Assembly: GCA_021779735.1 (NCBI GenBank)
Contig: JAJYAC010000002.1
Coordinates: 35,147 to 99,146, forward strand
DNA from: Actinomycetes bacterium
GTDB lineage: Bacteria; Actinomycetota; Acidimicrobiia; Acidimicrobiales; RAAP-2
Length of the DNA stretch: 64,000 nucleotides
Direction of reading: 5' to 3'
The first letter of the stretch is position 1, and every line of letters starts with the position of its first letter. This document shows positions 42,533 to 50,902 of this stretch, one piece after another. The notes below the pieces were generated by a model. It saw only the letters and a list, made by a program, of their open reading frames with translations, searched no databases and was not told where the DNA came from. Both the position numbers and the translations under genes were made by a program.

Positions 42533-43789
42533 CTAGTCGAGAAATGACGCGCGTCCCACCATGCCGGCGGCCACTGTCGCGTTGGTGACCTCGTCGATCA
42601 ACACGAAACTGCCGGTCACCCGGTTGTCGCGGTAGTCGTCGACGGCGAGCGCGTCGGCCGTGGCCAGGCGGGCGAGGCCGATCTCGTTCGTCGAGAGCTC
42701 GCGCGTCGACTCGACGTTGAGCGTCGTGATGTCGATGACTCCGTCGAGTGAGACGACGCGCGCGGGCGTTGAGCGCGTCGTGTGCTTGACCCGCAGGCGT
42801 TGACCCGCCTCGAGGGGCGCGTCGCCGAACCAACAGATCGTCGCGTCGAGCTCACGGGTCACCCGCGGCAGGGGGGCGGCTGCGAGTAGGTCCCCGCGGC
42901 CCGCGTCGGTGTCCTCGGCGAGGGCGACGTCCACCGAGAGGCCCGCCACCGCGTCCTCGCGCTCGCCCGACCCGGCGCGAATCGAGGTGACCGTCGTGGC
43001 GACACCGGCGGGCAGCAGCGTCAGAGTGTCACCGACGAGGAGGGTGCCGCCGTTCATCATGCCGGCGTAGGTGCGCCCGCCTCCGTCTTGGCGTAGGACC
43101 CACTGGATGGGCAGGCGGGGCGCGCCCGCGCTCTCCCACACGCCCGCGTCCGCGACCTCGAGGGCGCCGAGCACGCTCGGCCCCTCGTACCAGGCGCTCA
43201 CCGGCGAGACGTCGACGACGTTGTCGCCGAGAAGGGCCGAGACCGGCACGCAGACGTGGTTCGCGAATCCCAACTCGCCCGCGATCGTGTCGACCTCGTC
43301 GACGACGCTCTGGTACGCGGTGGGGGACCAGTTGACGGTGTCCATCTTGTTCACCGCCACCACGAGGCTGCGCACGCCCAAGAGGGCGGCGATCACGAGG
43401 TGGCGACGGGTCTGCTCCTTGAGCCCGTGATTGACGTCAACGACGACGAGCGCGAGGTCGGCGGTCGAGGCGCCCGTGGCCATGTTGCGCGTGTACTGCA
43501 CGTGGCCCGGGCAGTCGGCGATGATGAACTTGCGTGTGGGCGTGGCCGCGTAGCGATACGCGACGTCGATCGTGATGCCCTGCTCGCGCTCGGCGCGCAG
43601 GCCGTCGGTGACGAAGCTCAGGTCGAGGTCGCCCACGCCGCGCTTCTGTGAGGCGTGCGCGACGGCGTCGAGCTGATCGTCAAAGAGTTGACGGGTGTCT
43701 ACGAGCAGTCGACCGATCAAGGTCGACTTGCCGTCATCGACCGAGCCGATCGTGGCCAGTCGCAGGAGATCTTTGGTGGAGTCGCTCAC
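42533..43789 (-). CDS. cysN: Sulfate adenylyltransferase subunit 1 (GTPase)
   Basis: 418 aa; TIGSVDDGKSTLIGRLL, DCPGHVQYTRNMATGAS, NKMD. Confidence 0.95.
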   Translation of the reverse strand: MSDSTKDLLRLATIGSVDDGKSTLIGRLLVDTRQLFDDQLDAVAHASQKRGVGDLDLSFVTDGLRAEREQGITIDVAYRYAATPTRKFIIADCPGHVQYTRNMATGASTADLALVVVDVNHGLKEQTRRHLVIAALLGVRSLVVAVNKMDTVNWSPTAYQSVVDEVDTIAGELGFANHVCVPVSALLGDNVVDVSPVSAWYEGPSVLGALEVADAGVWESAGAPRLPIQWVLRQDGGGRTYAGMMNGGTLLVGDTLTLLPAGVATTVTSIRAGSGEREDAVAGLSVDVALAEDTDAGRGDLLAAAPLPRVTRELDATICWFGDAPLEAGQRLRVKHTTRSTPARVVSLDGVIDITTLNVESTRELSTNEIGLARLATADALAVDDYRDNRVTGSFVLIDEVTNATVAAGMVGRASFLD

Positions 43790-44712
43790 TAGAAGTAGCC
43801 CTCGCGCTTTCGGTCCTCCATGGCGGTCTCGCTGAAACGGTCGTCGGCGCGCGTGGCGCCACGCTCGGAGACGTTCGCCACGGCGACCTCGTGGACGATG
43901 GCCGCGAGGGTGTCGGCGTCTGACTCAACGGCGCCCGTGCAGTTCGCGTCGCCCACGGTGCGAAAGCGCACGGAGCGCCACTCGGTCACCTCGCCCTCGC
44001 GCGGGACCACGTGAGGTCCCACCGCCAGCCACATCGAATCGCGCTTCAGTACCTCGCGCTGGTGCGCGAAGTAGATCGAGGGCAGGGCCATCTGCTCGCG
44101 TTCGATGTACTGCCAGATGTCGAGCTCGGTCCAGTCCGAGAGGGGAAAGGCCCGCAGGTGCTCGCCGTGGTTGACCCGGCCCTGGTAGAGCTGCCAGAGT
44201 TCGGGCCGCTGCGCACGGGGATCCCACTGACCGAATCCATTGCGAAACGACAAGATGCGCTCCTTGGCGCGGGCCTTGTCCTCGTCGCGGCGCGCGCCAC
44301 CGAAGGCGGCGTCGAATCCGTGCTCGGTGATGGCGTCGAGCAGGGTCACGCTCTGGAGTCGATTGCGACTGCCGAGGGGGCCGGGATCGACGACGCGTCC
44401 GCGGTCGATGGAGTCCTGCACGCGCGCGACGACCAGGCGTGCGCCGAGACGCTCGACGGTGCGGTCGCGAAACTCGAGCACCTCGGGGAAGTTCTGTCCG
44501 GTGTCGACGTGCATGACGGGAAAGGGCAGTCGCTGGGGGCTGAAGGCCTTGACCGCGAGGTGCAAGAGCACCGCGGAGTCCTTGCCGCCGGAAAAGAGGA
44601 GGACCGGCCGCTCGCACTCCGCCGCGACCTCGCGCAAGATGAAGACGGCCTGAGATTCGAGGGCGTCGAGGTGGTCGAGTGAGGGATGAGTGCGCAGAGG
44701 GGTGACAGTCAT
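43789..44712 (-). CDS. cysD: Sulfate adenylyltransferase subunit 2
   Basis: 307 aa; PVLLFSGGKDSAVLLHLA PP-loop, FGGARRDEDKARAKERI. Confidence 0.96.
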   Translation of the reverse strand: MTVTPLRTHPSLDHLDALESQAVFILREVAAECERPVLLFSGGKDSAVLLHLAVKAFSPQRLPFPVMHVDTGQNFPEVLEFRDRTVERLGARLVVARVQDSIDRGRVVDPGPLGSRNRLQSVTLLDAITEHGFDAAFGGARRDEDKARAKERILSFRNGFGQWDPRAQRPELWQLYQGRVNHGEHLRAFPLSDWTELDIWQYIEREQMALPSIYFAHQREVLKRDSMWLAVGPHVVPREGEVTEWRSVRFRTVGDANCTGAVESDADTLAAIVHEVAVANVSERGATRADDRFSETAMEDRKREGYF

Positions 44713-44723
44713 GACTAAGGGAA

Positions 44724-44775
44724 CTCCCGGGATACTCTATTAATCCACTAGATTATAGTAGAGATACCTCGGGAG
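44724..44775. promoter_or_regulatory. Divergent cysD/cysH promoter within a ~52-bp imperfect palindrome
   Basis: Outer arms CTCCCG...CGGGAG, inner arms CTCTA...TAGAG and AATC...GATT; minus-strand TATAAT (44752-44757) overlaps plus-strand TATAGT (44754-44759). Confidence 0.6.
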
Positions 44776-44779
44776 ACCC

Positions 44780-45442
44780 ATGATTTCAGCAGAGCCAAGA
44801 CTACTAGAGCATCTCGCGCGCGCGGCGCAGCGCCTCGAGCACGAGAGCCCCCTCGGAATCCTCGAGTGGACGTTCGCTCAGTACGACGACGTGGCTATGG
44901 CGTGCTCGTTCGAGGACCTCGCGCTCTTGCACCTGGTTCACCAGGTGCGTCCCGAGACGCCCATCGTGTTTCTCAACACCGGTGGACACTTTCCCGAGAC
45001 GCTCGACTTCGTGGCGAGCGTCTCGCGCGACTGGTCGCTCAACCTGGTCGAGACGAACGCGCCGGCGCTCGCGCCACGCTGTGGCGACGCCGGCTGCTGC
45101 GCCGCGCGCAAGGTCGAGCCGCTTCGCGGCGCACTGGAAGGTCGCGACGCGTGGATTACCGCGGTCAAGCGCGTGGACGCTTCGACGCGAGCCGCGATGC
45201 CTGTCGTGTCGTGGGATGAGAAGTTCTCTCTCGTGAAGGTGAATCCGCTCGCGTCGTGGAGCGACGAGGACGTGAGTTACTACCTCGCGGCGAACAACCT
45301 CGCGACCCATCCACTGTGGCGAGAGGGCTACGCCTCCATTGGCTGCGCCGCCGTCACCCAGAAGCCCCTCGATGGATCCGATCGTCGCTCGGGACGCTGG
45401 GCGGGTTCCGACACGATGGAATGCGGCCTCCACGAGGCGTGA
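44780..45442 (+). CDS. cysH: Adenylylsulfate/phosphoadenylylsulfate reductase (CysH family)
   Basis: 220 aa; FSFEDLALLHLVHQ-type PP-loop variant, FLNTGGHFPETLDF, CCAARKVEPLRGAL, C-terminal ECGLHEA. Confidence 0.93.
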   Translation: MISAEPRLLEHLARAAQRLEHESPLGILEWTFAQYDDVAMACSFEDLALLHLVHQVRPETPIVFLNTGGHFPETLDFVASVSRDWSLNLVETNAPALAPRCGDAGCCAARKVEPLRGALEGRDAWITAVKRVDASTRAAMPVVSWDEKFSLVKVNPLASWSDEDVSYYLAANNLATHPLWREGYASIGCAAVTQKPLDGSDRRSGRWAGSDTMECGLHEA

Positions 45443-45516
45443 TATCCACCAAAAGGTGAAACGTCGGCGGTACATTTGACGGCAATGTCACGTGGATTAC
45501 TTGGGGAGTTCGCCGA

Positions 45517-46338
45517 ATGATCCTGGTAGTCCTCGCTCTGGCGTGGATCGCGTTCTTGACCCCGGTGGCGGTGCGAAAGATTCGCGACATGGGATCGGAC
45601 CGTTCCATCGAGCATTTCCACGCGGAGCACGAAGTCCTCAGCCGTCAGGGCTACACCGTCGAGCCCGCCTACCGTCTCGAAGAGCCGGTGCGCGTGGCCT
45701 ACCCCGAGACCTACGTCAGCCAGCGTGAGCCGCTCGCGGCGCGCCCGCGCCTCACGGTCGTCAAAGAGGGCGACACGTACTCCTCGCTTGAGTCGCGCCA
45801 GTCCTGGCACGAGTGGAGTGAGGACTACGACTACGAACGTCGCGAATCCGAGCCTCGCGAGAGAGTGAGTGCCTCGGCCAATCGGTACGCGAGCGCGTAC
45901 TCGGCGGTACCGCGCACGATCCCCGTTGAGGACGTGGTTGAACCCCTTCGTCCCGCGCGCTCGATGCGTCGGCGTCGGCGCGTGATGGTGACGCGCCTCG
46001 CACTCGCGACGGTGGTGGCGACCGGGGCGGCGTTCGTGTCGGGCGCCTCGCTGGTCTTTGACGTGGCGATGCTGACCTGGCTCGCCGACGTGGCCTACGT
46101 GGCGCTGGCACTTTTCGCACTGAGCCAGGGCTTCCTCGCGCAGTCCACGGTGGGCCTGGCGCGTCCTGAGGCCCACCTCGCGCACGTCGAGCCGTTGCGC
46201 CGTGGCGAGCGCGACGCCGGGCGCGGGCCCCGCGACGGTTTCCCCGGCGCACGACTGGAGACCGCGTACGACGACGACGACTCATGGGAGGCGTCGGGTT
46301 GGACCCACGCGACACCGGCTCGCTACGCCCTGGGATAA
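45517..46338 (+). CDS. Membrane protein, possibly SepX/GlpR-like divisome protein
   Basis: 273 aa; N-terminal TM (ILVVLALAWIAFLTPVAVRKI), long charged linker, two C-terminal TMs; topology resembles actinobacterial SepX/GlpR. Confidence 0.5.
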   Translation: MILVVLALAWIAFLTPVAVRKIRDMGSDRSIEHFHAEHEVLSRQGYTVEPAYRLEEPVRVAYPETYVSQREPLAARPRLTVVKEGDTYSSLESRQSWHEWSEDYDYERRESEPRERVSASANRYASAYSAVPRTIPVEDVVEPLRPARSMRRRRRVMVTRLALATVVATGAAFVSGASLVFDVAMLTWLADVAYVALALFALSQGFLAQSTVGLARPEAHLAHVEPLRRGERDAGRGPRDGFPGARLETAYDDDDSWEASGWTHATPARYALG

Positions 46339-46352
46339 ACTGGTGATCCCGC

Positions 46353-46425
46353 GGGGGTGTAGCTCAATTGGTAGAGCGCTACGTTCGCAATGTAGAGGCA
46401 GTGGGTTCGAATCCCATCACCTCCA
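46353..46425 (+). tRNA. tRNA-Ala (anticodon CGC), CCA not encoded
   Basis: GGGGGTGTAGCTCAATTGGTAGAGCGCTACGTTCGCAATGTAGAGGCAGTGGGTTCGAATCCCATCACCTCCA; cloverleaf folds, anticodon loop TTCGCAA, G3:U70 pair (alanine identity element). Confidence 0.93.
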
Positions 46426-46505
46426 CTCCGTAGGACAGGCGGCTCATTGTTCGGCCGTCTCGTCGACGTCTCAATGTTGGGCGCGAAGGTCTTGAGTTCT
46501 GGAGG

Positions 46506-47039
46506 CTAAAGTTCCGTCCCGGGATTATCGCGCTCTTTCTTACGTGAGCGTTCGAGAACCTGGCGAAGAATTGGGAGTACTGCGCGATCCTTTTCGCGCC
46601 CGGCCGCCTCTTTGGAGCGGATTACGTCAGCGAGGGCGGCAACGAAGATCGTCACGGTGTCTGTAAGTTGCTCTCTAGTGGCGGAACGACGAAGATCGTC
46701 GTAGCCGCGCGTGCCATCTGGAAGAAGGGCGATGTCCAGGTATCCGTGTTTCGTCACGTACGTCCAGGTTGTGCCCTGCTCAAATGATCTCTCGTCGAGT
46801 GGCACTTCCAATGGTTCTTCCATATCTGGAATCCGAAGTCTTGCGTTGAGTTCCCTCAGTGCAGCCGCAAGCCTCGTGAAGTTTTCACGGGTTCGAGCAG
46901 GCGTGACGTCAACGTCGCGTGTGACGTAGGGTGATCCGCGAAGTTCGGCCGCAAGTCCGCCGATGACGACGTAGAGCACTCGGTGTCGTTCGAGGACTTC
47001 GAGAATTTCGTCGGGACGATACGGGACGATTTCATTCAT
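46506..47039 (-). CDS. Nucleotidyltransferase-fold protein, putative toxin of an XRE/NTase pair
   Basis: ATG at 47039; VVIGGLAAELRGSPYVTRDVDVTPAR (GG...DxD nucleotidyltransferase motif); overlaps the XRE gene by 8 bp. Confidence 0.75.
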   Translation of the reverse strand: MNEIVPYRPDEILEVLERHRVLYVVIGGLAAELRGSPYVTRDVDVTPARTRENFTRLAAALRELNARLRIPDMEEPLEVPLDERSFEQGTTWTYVTKHGYLDIALLPDGTRGYDDLRRSATREQLTDTVTIFVAALADVIRSKEAAGREKDRAVLPILRQVLERSRKKERDNPGTEL

Positions 47040-47355
47040 GAAGACTCGCTCCTTGTTGTTCACGTCGTTCGTGGAATCGGACGCGTGCCATGAGATCGGC
47101 AAATCGTTCGGCCGGCGTCATTCGAAGATGTTGATCAATGATCGTCACATTCGAGTCATCAAACTTGGACATGAAGAACGTGAGATCTAATCCACATGCG
47201 CGCACGACTTCGCGCAAAGTCTCAAGACTTGGTGATACGTCATCGCGTTCCCAGCGGGCTATCACAGACTGCGATTTTCCGAGGCGTGCGCCCAATTCGG
47301 CTTGCGTCAGTCCGGCACGTAATCGAGCTTCTTTGATTAGATCTCCACTCACCAT
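47032..47355 (-). CDS. XRE-family HTH regulator, putative antitoxin
   Basis: ATG at 47355; LIKEARLRAGLTQAELGARLGKSQSVIARWERDDVSPSLETLREVVRACG. Confidence 0.85.
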   Translation of the reverse strand: MVSGDLIKEARLRAGLTQAELGARLGKSQSVIARWERDDVSPSLETLREVVRACGLDLTFFMSKFDDSNVTIIDQHLRMTPAERFADLMARVRFHERREQQGASLHE

Positions 47356-47668
47356 GAAGTCATTATAGTACATATCTGCTATATCACCAATATTCGACGC
47401 CCTTGACCGCCTGCGAATCCCAACGGTCGTTACTCGGACCTTCTCAGGACAAAAGTTTCTATCTCGGCGTCGCCAGCATCCTGTATCGCGCCCTTCCTAA
47501 TGGCGTGCCGTGGACGTTGAGGCGCTGGTTCTCATTGTGTGACCCAAGGTGCACCCGTCGGGCTGAACCCCGTGTGGGGTCCAATAGTTCTAGACCCCAG
47601 ACTTTGGGCAGCTCGTTTTGGGATGTGGTAGGACTTCACAAACTATTGCGTGAACGGGAAGGCATCCA

Positions 47669-48313
47669 ATGACGCAGGCGCTCCGTGTGCACAATTTCAT
47701 GGTGTCGAGCGATGGCTACGGCTCCGGTGAGGGGCAGAGTCTCGAGCACCCATTCGGTCACGCAAAGCCCGCCGAGCTCTTCTCGTGGGCTGAAGCTACC
47801 GCGCACTGGGTCAATCGAACCGAACCGGGGGGAACGTTCGGACTTGACGACTTCTGCACTCGCGACTTCACCCGGAACATTGGTGCCGAAATTATGGGGC
47901 GCAATAAGTTTGGCCCCCAGCGCGGACCGTGGGAAAACTTCGACTGGGAGGGGTGGTGGGGCGACGACACGCCGTTCCACACGCCGGTGTTCGTCCTCAC
48001 GCATCATGTGCGCCCTTCAATTGCCTTGGGGGACACGACGTTCCATTTTATTGACGCGTCGCCCCAGGATGCACTCGCGCGGGCGTTTGAGGCGGCCGAT
48101 GGCAAAGACGTGCGCCTCGGCGGCGGCGTCGCCACGGTGCGCGAGTTTCTCGACGCTGATCTCATCGACCAAATGCATATCGCGGTTGCGCCCATCGAAC
48201 TTGGTCGCGGCGAAAGACTGTGGGACAGTCCCGATGAACTCGTCGACCGCTTCTACTTAGAAAAGGTACCGAGCCCGAGCGGAGTGACGCATCTCTTTTT
48301 CTGGCGGCGCTAA
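47669..48313 (+). CDS. Dihydrofolate reductase / RibD C-terminal-domain family protein
   Basis: 214 aa; VHNFMVSSDGYGSGEGQ, IMGRNKFGPQRGPW, HFIDASPQDALARAFEAADGKDVRLGGGVATVREFLDADLIDQMHIAVAPIELGRGERLW. Confidence 0.88.
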   Translation: MTQALRVHNFMVSSDGYGSGEGQSLEHPFGHAKPAELFSWAEATAHWVNRTEPGGTFGLDDFCTRDFTRNIGAEIMGRNKFGPQRGPWENFDWEGWWGDDTPFHTPVFVLTHHVRPSIALGDTTFHFIDASPQDALARAFEAADGKDVRLGGGVATVREFLDADLIDQMHIAVAPIELGRGERLWDSPDELVDRFYLEKVPSPSGVTHLFFWRR

Positions 48314-48400
48314 CTGTCAGACACGTGAGACGACGGTGCGTGTCGTGAGCGTCGGACGAGGCTCGACTCACGTTCTCGTCGTCCGTAGTGGGCGACCGAG

Positions 48401-48979
48401 GTGTCGCTCGTGAGAGGGCGCGCGTCTTCGAGCGTGCTCTACGCTCAGCTGAGCTTGGCCCTCTTTCTCGCGCTGTGCATATCACTTCAGCCGGGGATGG
48501 TGCTCAAGTGGAACGAGGCGGGGCTGAGCAACTACGGGGTTCATATCAAGACGGCCGTTCCCTACTCCCTGGCCTTTAGCGTCTGTGCCCTTCTCACCTT
48601 CGTCGCCGCGCGGCATCTCGAAGGTACGTCGACGCCACGTCTGAGGCTGCGCGTCCTGCTCGTGACCTACGGCATTCTCAACTTGCTCGCCCTGGCGAGC
48701 ACCTACGGCTACACGCTCAACGCGCCTCTCAAGCACGTGCACATGGTGGTGGGAATTTCGCTAATGCTCTTTGAGCCGCTCGGCGCACTGTGGCTCTTTC
48801 CACACGTCGAAGGTCGCACGGCTGCGCGCTGGTGGCTCGGGGCCGAGCTAGCCGGGCTAGTGCTCGGCGTCATCGACTTCGCGGCCATCTTGCACATCTT
48901 GTTTCTCGCGCAACTCGTCACCGGCGTGAGCTTCGGTGTTCTCCTCGTCAGCGCGACGCGACGTGTCGAAGTTCAATGA
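48401..48979 (+). CDS. Hypothetical multi-pass membrane protein
   Basis: 192 aa with about six hydrophobic segments. Confidence 0.65.
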   Translation: MSLVRGRASSSVLYAQLSLALFLALCISLQPGMVLKWNEAGLSNYGVHIKTAVPYSLAFSVCALLTFVAARHLEGTSTPRLRLRVLLVTYGILNLLALASTYGYTLNAPLKHVHMVVGISLMLFEPLGALWLFPHVEGRTAARWWLGAELAGLVLGVIDFAAILHILFLAQLVTGVSFGVLLVSATRRVEVQ

Positions 48980-48994
48980 GGCGCCGCGGCGCCT

Positions 48995-49993
48995 CTAGTC
49001 CCTGACGCGAACGACCACTTTTCCTCGCGCGAGGGATTCGTCGGCCGGGGCGCGCAGAGCGCGAATCGCCTCGGCGGCGTCCTCGAGACCGAAGCGGTGC
49101 GTAACCAGAAAGGAGGGGGTGAGTTCGCCGCGGTTCACCCGCTCGACGACCTGCGCCCACGCGCGACGCGTGTAGGAGAAGCTGCCCTGGATGATGAGGT
49201 CGTTGTTCACGACGTCGTCGGGCGCCACCGCGATGGTCGTGCCGTGCGCGGGGAGTCCGAGCCAAATGACTTGGGCGCCGCGCGCGGCGAGGGCGAGGGC
49301 GTCACTGACCGCCGCGGCCACGCCCGCGGCCTCGATGACGAGATCGAACGTCGTCGAGGGGGGCGTCGTGACGAACTCATCCGCGCCCGCGGCCACGGCG
49401 AGGGCGCGTTGGGCCTCGCGGCGACCCACCACGACGACCTGTGCGGGCGAGAGCAGACGTGACAGGTGCGCGGCGAGGAGGGCGACGGTGCCGTCACCCA
49501 CGACGGCGACGCTCGCGCCCGCGGCGACGGGAATCCGGGTGAGGGCTCGCCAGACGACCGCCATGGGTTCGACCAGGACGGCGTCCTCGTCGCTGACCGA
49601 CGCCGCGAGAGGGTGGACGACGTCCGCGGGGACGCTCACGAGCTCGGCGAGTGCGCCGGCGCGCGTGAAGCCGATCTCGTCGTAGGTCGCACAGCGATTG
49701 GTGTCGCCACGGCGACACGCGTCACAGTCGCCACAGGCGATGATGCCCTCGACGACGACGCGTGTGCCTGCTACGCCGAGTCGGTCGTGGTCGTGGGCGA
49801 GACGTCCCACCCACTCGTGTCCAATGACGAGGGGGTAGCGCACGTAGGCCGGGTCGATCGTGTGGTCAATGATCTCGAGGTCGGTGCCGCACACGCCCAC
49901 GAGTATCGGCTCGACCAAGACCTCGCCCGCCGCCGCCTCGGGTGCGGGCCAGTCGGTCACGCCCGCGCTCGTCTCGACGACGAAGGCTCTCAT
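48995..49993 (-). CDS. Zinc-dependent MDR-family alcohol/polyol dehydrogenase
   Basis: 332 aa; GVCGTDLEI, GHEWVGRL, CGDCDACRRGDTNRC structural zinc site, VVGDGTVALLAAHL. Confidence 0.92.
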   Translation of the reverse strand: MRAFVVETSAGVTDWPAPEAAAGEVLVEPILVGVCGTDLEIIDHTIDPAYVRYPLVIGHEWVGRLAHDHDRLGVAGTRVVVEGIIACGDCDACRRGDTNRCATYDEIGFTRAGALAELVSVPADVVHPLAASVSDEDAVLVEPMAVVWRALTRIPVAAGASVAVVGDGTVALLAAHLSRLLSPAQVVVVGRREAQRALAVAAGADEFVTTPPSTTFDLVIEAAGVAAAVSDALALAARGAQVIWLGLPAHGTTIAVAPDDVVNNDLIIQGSFSYTRRAWAQVVERVNRGELTPSFLVTHRFGLEDAAEAIRALRAPADESLARGKVVVRVRD

Positions 49994-50799
49994 CGACGGC
50001 TCCCCGGTTCGACGCCTCGCAAGAGGGAGGTGAGTCGTCCCGCGGCGTCGTGCACCAAGGTGCCCAGGCGCTGGACGTCGTGTAGTGAGACGTCCACCTT
50101 GAGGCCCGTGACGCTGAGGGCGCCCACCACGTTGCCCTGGTGATCAAAGACGGGCGCGCCGGCGCAGAACACACCCTCGGCCTCCTCCTCGTCGTCGACG
50201 GCGAAGCCGACCGAGCGCACGCGGGCCAACTCGGCACGCAACTCGTCGGGGTCGGTGACCGTATTGGCGGTGTAGCGCGTGAGGCCCGACTCGGCGAGGA
50301 TCGCGCTGACTTCCTCGCTCGGTAGGTGCGCGAGAATGGCCTTGCCCGCCGCGGTCGCGTGGGGCTGCTCGCGCTGACCGAGGGGCGCGTGGAAGCGAAT
50401 CGATCCCGAGCCATCGATGCGTTCGACGAAGACGGGGTAGCCGTTCTGGCTGATCGCCAGTCGCGCCGTCATGCCCGTCGTGCTCGCGAGGTCGCGCAGC
50501 ACCGGCAGGCCCACCTCGGCGATTGACGTCTGCTGACCCACGAGGTCGCCCAGGCGCAGCAGGGTCAGTCCGAGGACGTAACGCGGACCGGGATCGACCG
50601 CGCGTAGGTAGCCCGCGGACGTGAGCGTGCGCGCGAGCGCGAGGGCGGTGCTCTTGGCGACTCCGAGGACGTCGGCCATCTCGGTGACGTTGAGTCCGCG
50701 CGGACCCGAGTCAGCGATCATGTTGAGTATCGAGAGGGCGCGCGCGACGGACTGCACTTGGTAGCGCTCGGTTTCCGGTGGGCTGGCAAGTTTCGGCAT
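49990..50799 (-). CDS. IclR-family transcriptional regulator
   Basis: 269 aa; SVARALSILNMIADSGPRGLNVTEMADVLGVAKSTALALARTL and IclR effector domain. Confidence 0.95.
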   Translation of the reverse strand: MPKLASPPETERYQVQSVARALSILNMIADSGPRGLNVTEMADVLGVAKSTALALARTLTSAGYLRAVDPGPRYVLGLTLLRLGDLVGQQTSIAEVGLPVLRDLASTTGMTARLAISQNGYPVFVERIDGSGSIRFHAPLGQREQPHATAAGKAILAHLPSEEVSAILAESGLTRYTANTVTDPDELRAELARVRSVGFAVDDEEEAEGVFCAGAPVFDHQGNVVGALSVTGLKVDVSLHDVQRLGTLVHDAAGRLTSLLRGVEPGSRR

Positions 50800-50805
50800 T
50801 ACACA

Positions 50806-50817
50806 ACAGTATACTGT
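50806..50817. promoter_or_regulatory. Perfect 12-bp palindrome ACAGTATACTGT, candidate IclR operator overlapping a -10 (TATACT)
   Basis: ACAGTATACTGT equals its own reverse complement; lies 6 bp upstream of the IclR start in the divergent intergenic region. Confidence 0.55.
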
Positions 50818-50902
50818 AATTCCGATAATTCTGTGTTAACTGCTTGACCAGTCCTTCATTTCATGGTTTTATGGTGTCATTACTACCGACACCAGTTTTG
50901 TA

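Noticed and set aside
47567-47580. ACCCCGTGTGGGGT hairpin as terminator
   Set aside because: Stem of only 5 bp and no T-tract; insufficient evidence.
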